This document shows, in pieces, positions 54,101 through 64,000 of a DNA stretch of 64,000 bases. The position numbers and the translations under genes were made by a program. Source of the stretch: Bathymodiolus brooksi (taxonomy: Eukaryota; Mollusca; Bivalvia; Mytilida; Modiolidae). The stretch lies in assembly GCA_963680875.1 (NCBI GenBank), contig OY804579.1:33775804-33839803 (forward strand), written 5' to 3'. The number at the start of each line of letters is the position of its first letter. The stretch's first letter is position 1. The notes under the pieces were generated by a model, which saw only the letters and a program-made list of their open reading frames with translations, did not search any database and was not told the origin of the DNA.

Positions 54101-56294
54101 AACTTATGACCAGTAAGACAGGGTAAAGATTCAACATGTCTACATAGATATGACTTACAGGAGCAGGAGAATGTTGACCTACGTGTTGTATACAAAACAT
54201 ATGACCAGTAAAACAGGGTAAAGATTCAACATGTCTAAATAGATATGACTTACAGGAGCAAGAGAATGTTGACCTACGTGTTGTATACAAAACTTATGAA
54301 CAGTAAAACAGGGTATAGATTCAACATGTCTAAATAGATATGACTTACAGGAGCAGGAGAATGTTGACCTACATGTTGTATACAAAACTTATGACCAGTA
54401 AGACAGGGCATAAATTCAACATGTCTACATAGATATGACTTACAGGAGCAGGAGAATGTTGACCTATGTGTTGTATACAAAACTTATGACCAGTAAGACA
54501 GGGTAAAGATTCAACATGTCTACATAGATATGACTTACAGGAGCAGGAGAATGTTGACCTACATGTTGTATACAAAACTTATGACCAGTAAGACAGGGTA
54601 TAGATTCCACATGTCTAAATAGATATGACTTACAGGAGCAGGAGAATGTTGACCTATGTGTTGTATACAAAACTTATGACCTGTAAAACAGGGTAAAGAT
54701 TCAACATGTCTAAATAGATATGACTTACAGGAGCAGGAGAATGTTGACCTACGTCTTGTATACAAAACTTATGACCAGTAAGACAGGGTATAGATTCAAC
54801 ATGTCTACATAAATATGACTTACAGGAGCAGGAGAATGTTGACCTACATGTTGTATACAAAACTTATGACCAGTAAAACAAGGTATAGATTTAACATGTC
54901 TAAATAGATTCAACATGTCTACATAAATATGACTTACAGGAGCAGGAGAATGTTGACCTACATGTTGTATACAAAACTTATGACCAGTAAAACAAGGTAT
55001 AGATTTAACATGTCTAAATAGATATGACTTACAGGAGCAGGAGAATGTTGACCTACGTGTTGTATGCAAAACTTATGAACAGTAAGACAGGGTATAGATT
55101 CAACATGTCTACATAGATATGACTTACAGGAGCAGGAGAATGTTGACCTACATGTTGTATACAAAACATATGACCAGTAAGACAGGGTATAGATTCAACA
55201 TGTCTACATAGATATGACTTACAGGAGCAGGAGAATGTTGACCTACGTGTTGTATACAAAAGTTATGACCAGTAAGACAGGGTAAAGATTCAACATGTCT
55301 AAATAGATATGACTTACAGGAGCAGGAGAATGTTGACCTACGTGTTGTATACAAAACTTATGACCAGTAAGACAGGGTATAGATTCAACATGTCTAAATA
55401 GATATGACTTACAGGAGCAGGAGAATGTTGACCTACATGTTGTATACAAAACTTATGACCAGTAAGACAGGGTATAGATTCAACATGTCTACATAGATAT
55501 GACTTACAGGAGCAGGAAAATGTTGACCTACGCGTTGTATACAAAACTTATGAACAGTAAAACAGGGTATAGATTCAACATGTCTACATAGATATGACTT
55601 ACAGGAGCAGGAGAATGTTGACCTACGTGTTGTATACAAAACTTATGACCAGTAAGAGAGGGTATAGATTCAACATGTCTACATAGATATGACTTACAGG
55701 AGCAGGAGAATGTTGACCTACATGTTGTATACAAAACTTATGACCAGTAAGAGAGGGTATAGATTCAACATGTCTACATAGATATGACTTACAGGAGCAG
55801 GAGAATGTTGACCTACGTGTTGTATACAAAACTTATGACCAGTAAAACAGGTATAGATTCAACATGTCTACATACAAATGTAGATATGACTTAGAGGAGC
55901 AGGAGAATGTTGACCTACGTGTTGTATACAAAACTTATGACCAGTAAGACAGGGTAAAGATTCAACATGTCTACATAGATATGACTTACAGGAGCAGGAG
56001 AATGTTGACCTACGTGTTGTATACAAAACTTATGATCAGTAAGACAGGGTATAGATTCAACATGTCTAAATAGATATGACTTATAGGAGCAGGAGAATGT
56101 TGACCTACGTATTGTATACAAAACTTATGACCAGTAAGACAAGGTAAAGATTCAACATGTCTACATAGATATGACTTACAGGAGCAGGAGAATGTTGAAA
56201 TACATGTTGCATACAAAACTTATGACCAGTAAGACAGGGTATAGATTCAACATGTCTACATAGATATGACTTACAGGAGCAGGAGAATGTTGAC

Positions 56295-58496
56295 CTACGT
56301 GTTGTATACAAAACTTATGACCAGTAAAACAGGGTAAAGATTCAACATGTCTACATAGATATGACTTACAGGAGCAGTAGAATGTTGACCTACGTGTTGT
56401 ATACAAAACTTATGACCCGTAAGACAGGGTAAAGATTCAACATGTCTACATAGATATGACTTACAGGAGCAGGAGAATGTTGACCTACGTGTTGTATACA
56501 AAACTTATGAACAGTAAAACAGGGTAAAGATTCAACATGTCTAAATAGATATGACTTACAGGAGCAGGAGAATGTTGACCTACGTGTTGTATACAAAACT
56601 TATGACCAGTAAAACAGGGTAAAGATTCAACATATCTACATAGATATGACTTACAGGAGCAGGAGAATGTTGACCTACGTGTTGTATACAAAACTTATGA
56701 CCAGTAAGACAGGGTAAAGATTCAACATGTCTACATAGATATGACTTACAGGAGCAGGAGAATGTTGACCTACGTGTTGTATACAAAACTTATGACCTGT
56801 CAAACAGGGTAAAGATTCAACATGTCTACATAGATATGACTTACAGGAGCAGGAGAATGTTGACCTACGTGTTGTATACAAAACTTATGAACAGTAAAAC
56901 AGGGTATAGATTCAACATGTCTACATAGATATGACTTACAGGAGCAGGAGAATGTTGACCTATGTGTTGTATACAAAACATATGACCAGTAAGACAGGGT
57001 ATAGATTCAACATGTCTAAATAGATGTGACTTACAGGAGCAGGAGAATGTTGACCTACGTGTTGTATACAAAACTTATGACCAGTAAGACAGGGTAAAGA
57101 TTCAACATGTCTACATAGATATGACTTACAGGAGCAGGAAAATGTTGACCTACGTGTTGTATACAAAACATATGACCAGTAAAACAGGGTAAAGATTCAA
57201 CAGGTCTAAATAGATATGACTTACAGGAGCAAGAGAATGTTGACCTACGTGTTGTATACAAAACTTATGAACAGTAAAACAGAGTAAAGATTCAACATGT
57301 CTACATAGATATGACTTACAGGAGCAGTAGAATGTTGACCAACGTGTTGCATACAAAACTTATGACCAGTAAGACAGGGTATAGATTCAACATGTCTACA
57401 TAGATATGACTTACAGGAGCAGGAGAATGTTGACCTACGTGTTGTATATAAAACTTATGACCAGTAAAACAGGGTAAAGATTCAACATGTCTACATAGAT
57501 ATGACTTACAGGAGCAGTAGAATGTTGACCTACGTGTTGTATACAAAACTTATGACCCGTAAGACAGGGTAAAGATTCAACATGTCTACATAGATATGAC
57601 TTACAGGAGCAGGAGAATGTTGACCTACGTGTTGCATACAAAACTTATGAACAGTAAAACAGGGTAAAGATTCAACATGTCTAAATAGATATGACTTACA
57701 GGAGCAGGAGAATGTTGACCTACGTGTTGTATACAAAACTTATGACCAGTAAGACAGGGTAAAGATTCAACATATCTACATAGATATGACTTACAGGAGC
57801 AGGAGAATGTTGACCTACGTGTTGTATACAAAACTTATGACCAGTAAGACAGGGTAAAGATTCAACATGTCTACATAGATATGACTTACAGGAGCAGGAG
57901 AATGTTGACCTACGTGTTGTATACAAAACTTATGACCTGTCAAACAGGGTAAAGATTCAACATGTCTACATAGATATGACTTACAGGAGCAGGAGAATGT
58001 TGACCTACGTGTTGTATACAAAACTTATGAACAGTAAAACAGGGTATAGATTCAACATGTCTACATAGATATGACTTACAGGAGCAGGAGAATGTTGACC
58101 TATGTGTTGTATACAAAACATATGACCAGTAAGACAGGGTATAGATTCAACATGTCTAAATAGATGTGACTTACAGGAGCAGGAGAATGTTGACCTACGT
58201 GTTGTATACAAAACTTATGACCAGTAAGACAGGGTAAAGATTCAACATGTCTACATAGATATGACTTACAGGAGCAGGAAAATGTTGACCTACGTGTTGT
58301 ATACAAAACATATGACCAGTAAAACAGGGTAAAGATTCAACAGGTCTAAATAGATATGACTTACAGGAGCAAGAGAATGTTGACCTACGTGTTGTATACA
58401 AAACTTATGAACAGTAAAACAGGGTATAGATTCAACATGTCTAAATAGATATGACTTACAGGAGCAGGAGAATGTTGACCTACGTGTTGTATACAA
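56295..58496. repeat. 1140 bp (12-monomer) higher-order duplication in the 95 bp array
   Basis: The units at 56295-57356 recur at 57435-58496, shifted by exactly 1140 bp, with the same order of monomer variants (for example the GACCTGTCAAACAGGG unit at about 56795 and 57935, and the CAACAGGTCTAAATAG unit at about 57200 and 58340). A second relation, 56010-56406 to 58480-58876 (shift 2470, 26 units), spans the whole block. Confidence 0.85.
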
Positions 58497-60569
58497 AACT
58501 TATGATCAGTAAGACAGGGTATAGATTCAACATACCTAAATAGATATGACTTATAGGAGCAGGAGAATGTTGACCTACGCATTGTATACAAAACTTATGA
58601 CCAGTAAGACAGGGTAAAGATTCAACATGTCTACATAGATATGACTTACAGGAGCAGGAGAATGTTGAAATACATGTTGCATACAAAACTTATGACCAGT
58701 AAGACAGGGTATAGATTCAACATGTCTACATAGATATGACTTACAGGAGCAGGAGAATGTTGACCTACATGTTGTATACAAAACTTATGACCAGTAAAAC
58801 AGGGTAAAGATTCAACATGTCTAAATAAATATGACTTACAGGAGCAAGAGAATGTTGACCTAAGTGTTGTATACAAAACTTATGACCAGTAAGACAGGGT
58901 AAAGATTCAACATGTCTAAATAGATATGACTTACAGGAGCAGGAGAATGTTGACCTACGTGTTGTATACAAAACTTATGACCAGTAAGACAGGGTAAAGA
59001 TTCAACATGTCTACATAGATATGACTTACAGGAGCAGGAGAATGTTGACCTACGTGTTGTATACAAAACTTATGAACAGTAAAACAGGGTATAGATTCAA
59101 CATGTCTACATAGATATGACTTACAGGAGCAGGAGAATGTTGACCTATGTGTTGTATACAAAACATATGACCAGTAAGACAGGGTATAGATTCAACATGT
59201 CTAAATAGATGTGACTTGCAGGAGCAGGAGAATGTTGACCTACGTGTTGTATACAAAACTTATGACCAGTAAGACAGGGTAAAGATTCAACATGTCTACA
59301 TAGATATGACTTACAGGAGCAGGAAAATGTTGACCTACGTGTTGTATACAAAACATATGACCAGTAAAACAGGGTAAAGATTCAACATGTCAAAATAGAT
59401 ATGACTTACAGGAGCAAGAGAATGTTGACCTACGTGTTGTATACAAAACTTATGAACAGTAAAACAGGGTATAGATTCAACATGTCTAAATAGATATGAC
59501 TTACAGGAGCAGGAGAATGTTGACCTACATGTTGTATACAAAACTTATGACCAGTAAGACAGGGTAAAGATTCAACATGTCTAAATAGATATGACTTACA
59601 GGAGCAGGAGATTGTTGACCTACGTGTTGTATACAAAACTTATGACCAGTAAGACAGGGTATAGATTCAACATGTCTAAATAGATGTGACTTACAGGAGC
59701 AGGAGAATGTTGACCTACGTGTTGTATACAAAACTTATGACCAGTAAGACAGGGTATAGATTCAACATGTCTAAATAGATGTGACTTACAGGAGCAGGAG
59801 AATGTTGACCTACGTGTTGTATACAAAACTTATGACCAGTAAGACAGGGTAAAGATTCAACATGTCTACATAGATATGACTTACAGGAGCAGGAAAATGT
59901 TGACCTACGTGTTGTATACAAAACATATGACCAGTAAAACAGGGTAAAGATTCAACATGTCTAAATAGATATGACTTACAGGAGCAAGAGAATGTTGACC
60001 TACGTGTTGTATACAAAACTTATGAACAGTAAAACAGGGTATAGATTCAACATGTCTAAATAGATATGACTTACAGGAGCAGGAGAATGTTGACCTACGT
60101 GTTGTATACAAAACTTATGACCAGTAAGACAGGGTATAGATTCAACATGTCTAAATAGATGTGACTTACAGGAGCAGGAGAATGTTGACCTACGTGTTGT
60201 ATACAAAACTTATGACCAGTAAGACAGGGTAAAGATTCAACATGTCTACATAGATATGACTTACAGGAGCAGGAAAATGTTGACCTACGTGTTGTATACA
60301 AAACATATGACCAGTAAAACAGGGTAAAGATTCAACATGTCTAAATAGATATGACTTACAGGAGCAAGAGAATGTTGACCTACGTGTTGTATACAAAACT
60401 TATGAACAGTAAAACAGGGTATAGATTCAACATGTCTACATAGATATGACTTACAGGAGCAGGAGATTGTTGACCTACGTGTTGTATACAAAACTTATGA
60501 CCAGTAAGACAGGGTATAGATTCAACATGTCTACATAGATATGACTTACAGGAGCAGGAGAATGTTGAC

Positions 60570-63500
60570 CTACATGTTGTATACAAAACTTATGACCAGT
60601 AAGACAGGGCATAGATTCAACATGTCTAAATAGATATGACTTACAGGAGCAGGAGAATGTTGACCTACATGTTGTATACAAAACTTATGACCAGTAAGAC
60701 AGGGTATAGATTCAACATGTCTACATAGATATGACTTACAGGAGCAGGAGAATGTTGACCCATGTGTTGTATACAAAACTTATGACCAGTAAAACAGGGT
60801 AAAGATTCAACATGTCTAAATAGATGTGACTTACAGGAGCAGGAGAATGTTGACCTACGTGTTGTATACAAAACTTATGACCAGTAAGACAGGGTATAGA
60901 TTCAACATGTCTAAATAGATGTGACTTACAGGAGCAGGAGAATGTTGACCTATGTGTTGTATACAAAACTTATGACCAGTAAGACAGGGTAAAGATTCAA
61001 CATGTCTACATAGATATGACTTACAGGAGCAGGAGAATGTTGACCTACATGTTGTATACAAAACTTATGACCAGTAAGACAGGGTATAGATTCAACATGT
61101 CTACATAAATATGACTTACAGGAGCAGGAGATTGTTGACCTACGTGTTGTATACAAAACTTATGACCAGTAAAACAAGGTATAGATTCAACATGTCTAAA
61201 TAGATATGATTTACAGGAGGAGAATGTTGACCTACGTGTTGTATGCAAAACTTATGAACAGTAAGACAGGGTATAGATTCAACATGTCTAAATAGATATG
61301 ACTTACAGGAGCAGGAGAATGTTGACCTATGTGTTGTATACAAATCTTAAGACCAGTAAGACAGGGTATAGATTCAACATGTCTAAATAGATATGACTTA
61401 CAGGAGCAGGAGAATGTTGACCTACGTGTTGTATACAAAACTTATGACCAGTAAAACAGGGTAAAGATTCAACATGTCTAAATAGATATGACTTACAGGA
61501 GCAAGAGAATGTTGACCTACATGTTGTATACAAAACTTATGAACAGTAAAACAGGGTATAGATTCAACATGTCTACATAGATATGACTTACAGGAGCAGG
61601 AGAATGTTGACCTACGCGTTGTATACAAAACTTATGACCAGTAAGACAGGGTAAAGATTCAACATGTCTAAATAGATATGACTTACAGGAGCAGGAGAAT
61701 GTTGACCTACGTGTTGTATACAAAACTTATGACCAGTAAAACAGAGTAAAGATTCAACATGTCTACATAGACTTACAGGAGCAGGAGAATGTTGACCTAC
61801 GTGTTGTATACAAAACTTATCACCAGTAAAACAGGGTATAGATTCAACATGTCTACATAGATATGACTTACAGGAGCAGGAGAATGTTGACCTACATGTT
61901 GTATACAAAACTTATGACCAGTAAGACAGGGTATAGGTTCAACATGTCTACATAGATATGACTTACAGGAGCAGGAGAATGTTGACCCATGTGTTGTATA
62001 CAAAACTTATGACCAGTAAAACAGGGTAAAGATTCAACATGTCTAAATAGATGTGACTTACAGGAGCAGGAGAATGTTGACCTACGTGTTGTATACAAAA
62101 CTTATGACCAGTAAGACAGGGTATAGATTCAACATGTTTAAATAGATGTGACTTACAGGAGCAGGAGAATGTTGACCTATGTGTTGTATACAAAACTTAT
62201 GACCAGTAAGACAGGGTAAAGATTCAACATGTCTACATAGATATGACTTACAGGAGCAGGAGAATGTTGACCTACATGTTGTATACAAAACTTATGACCA
62301 GTAAGACAGGGTATAGATTCAACATGTCTACATAAATATGACTTACAGGAGCAGGAGATTGTTGACCTACGTGTTGTATACAAAACTTATGACCAGTAAA
62401 ACAAGGTATAGATTCAACATGTCTAAATAGATATGATTTACAGGAGGAGAATGTTGACCTACGTGTTGTATGCAAAACTTATGAACAGTAAGACAGGGTA
62501 TAGATTCAACATGTCTAAATAGATATGACTTACAGGAGCAGGAGAATGTTGACCTATGTGTTGTATACAAATCTTAAGACCAGTAAGACAGGGTATAGAT
62601 TCAACATGTCTAAATAGATATGACTTACAGGAGCAGGAGAATGTTGACCTACGTGTTGTATACAAAACTTATGACCAGTAAAACAGGGTAAAGATTCAAC
62701 ATGTCTAAATAGATATGACTTACAGGAGCAAGAGAATGTTGACCTACGTGTTGTATACAAAACTTATGAACAGTAAAACAGGGTATAGATTCAACATGTC
62801 TACATAGATATGACTTACAGGAGCAGGAGAATGTTGACCTACGTGTTGTATACAAAACTTATGACCAGTAAGACAGGGTAAAGATTCAACATGTCTAAAT
62901 AGATATGACTTACAGGAGCAGGAGAATGTTGACCTACGTGTGTTGTATACAAAACATATGACCAGTAAAACAGAGTAAAGATTCAACATGTCTACATAGA
63001 CTTACAGGAGCAGGAGAATGTTGACCTACGTGTTGTATACAAAACTTATCACCAGTAAAACAGGGTATAGATTCAACATGTCTACATAGATATGACTTAC
63101 AGGAGCAGGAGAATGTTGACCTACATGTTGTATACAAAACATATGACCAGTAAGACAGGGCATAGATTCAACATGTCTAAATAGATATGACTTACAGGAG
63201 CAGGAGAATGTTGACCTACATGTTGTATACAAAACTTATGACCAGTAAGACAGGGTATAGATTCAACATGTCTACATAGATATGACTTACAGGAGCAGGA
63301 AAATGTTGACCCATGTGTTGTATACAAAACTTATGACCAGTAAAACAGGGTAAAGATTCAACATGTCTAAATAGATGTGACTTACAGGAGCAGGAGAATG
63401 TTGACCTACGTGTTGTATACAAAACTTATGACCAGTAAGACAGGGTATAGATTCAACATGTCTAAATAGATGTGACTTACAGGAGCAGGAGAATGTTGAC

Positions 63501-64000
63501 CTATGTGTTGTATACAAAACTTATGACCAGTAAGACAGGGTAAAGATTCAACATGTCTACATAGATATGACTTACAGGAGCAGGAGAATGTTGACCTACA
63601 TGTTGTATACAAAACTTATGACCAGTAAGACAGGGTATAGATTCAACATGTCTACATAAATATGACTTACAGGAGCAGGAGATTGTTGACCTACGTGTTG
63701 TATACAAAACTTATGACCAGTAAAACAAGGTATAGATTCAACATGTCTAAATAGATATGATTTACAGGAGGAGAATGTTGACCTACGTGTTGTATGCAAA
63801 ACTTATGAACAGTAAGACAGGGTATAGATTCAACATGTCTAAATAGATATGACTTACAGGAGCAGGAGAATGTTGACCTATGTGTTGTATACAAATCTTA
63901 AGACCAGTAAGACAGGGTATAGATTCAACATGTCTAAATAGATATGACTTACAGGAGCAGGAGAATGTTGACCTACGTGTTGTATACAAAACTTATGACC
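60570..64000. repeat. About 1.23-1.32 kb higher-order repeat, nearly three copies
   Basis: The set of variants at 60570-61797 recurs at shift 1227 and then at shift 1324. Examples are 60855-61061, 62082-62288 and 63406-63612. The short monomer containing GATTTACAGGAGGAGAATG appears once per copy (about 61207, 62434 and 63758). The 97 bp difference between shifts reflects one extra monomer with a two-base insertion (CGTGTGTTG near 62938). The third copy is cut by the window edge. Confidence 0.85.

Larger units (their letters stand above)
51249..64000. repeat. 95 bp tandem array (about 134 units), right end outside the window
   Basis: The array starts at AACTTATGACCAG (51251) and repeats every 95 bp to the end of the window, with landmarks GACTTACAGGAGCAGGAG, GTATACAAAACTTATGACC and GATTCAACATGTCTA. 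Size variants are few: a partial-unit duplication near 54890, an insertion near 55870, 92 bp units with GATTTACAGGAGGAG, and units missing GATAT (near 61765 and 62992). Two minus-strand frames are open across part of a unit and the third has stops, so about 68-codon frames recur every 95 bp; these are not genes. The monomer is unrelated to the 65 bp and 54 bp units. By the gene model it most likely lies in an intron upstream of the 50275-50333 exon. Confidence 0.97.

Noticed and set aside
51204..63989. About 68-codon minus-strand frames recurring every 95 bp
   Set aside because: Each spans about two monomers and stops in the third register, overlapping its neighbours. This is an artefact of the satellite period.
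1..64000. CRISPR array
   Set aside because: The repeats are contiguous, with no unique spacers between conserved repeats, no leader and no cas genes. The splice signals and sequence context are eukaryotic.

Overview
This 64 kb window looks like nuclear DNA of an animal. Coding sequence is sparse and split by GT-AG introns, the background is AT-rich, and there are foldback elements and very large tandem arrays. It contains no bacterial operons, rRNA or tRNA genes. A marine invertebrate such as a mollusc is my best guess, but only a guess.

Layout: (1) 1-45160 is one unbroken minisatellite/satellite array with a ~65 bp unit (about 695 copies), entering from beyond the left edge. It is organised into nested higher-order duplications from 0.9 to more than 7 kb. 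(2) 45190-46712 holds two exons of a minus-strand gene. The larger exon is itself a tandem array: 19 in-register copies of a 54 bp (18-residue) unit. (3) 46713-51248 is AT-rich intronic DNA with several inverted-repeat (foldback/MITE-like) elements, a short direct duplication, diverged ~150 bp repeats and one more small exon at 50275-50333. (4) 51249-64000 is a second huge array, with a 95 bp unit (about 134 copies), leaving the window on the right.

The central result is a spliced gene model on the minus strand: exon 50275-50333, then 46712-45661, then 45299-45190. Each internal exon edge has a recognisable acceptor or donor. The codon phases match across both introns (2+1 nt, then 1+2 nt), and all three exons are open in that one phase, giving about 407 residues. 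The protein is Lys/Gln-rich and built mainly from an 18-residue repeat, consensus DPGEYKKKAQTALLQSPF. I do not recognise the family. The 65 bp array then lies in the downstream intron (at least 45 kb) and the 95 bp array most likely in an upstream intron (at least 13.6 kb). Three unrelated tandem repeats are therefore stacked in one gene, and only the coding one keeps a strict multiple-of-three register.

The hundreds of long open frames that can be read on the minus strand of the 65 bp array, and the short ones in the 95 bp array, are by-products of repeats that lack stops. I do not annotate them as genes. Multi-kilobase near-identical blocks mean copy numbers here depend on the assembly.
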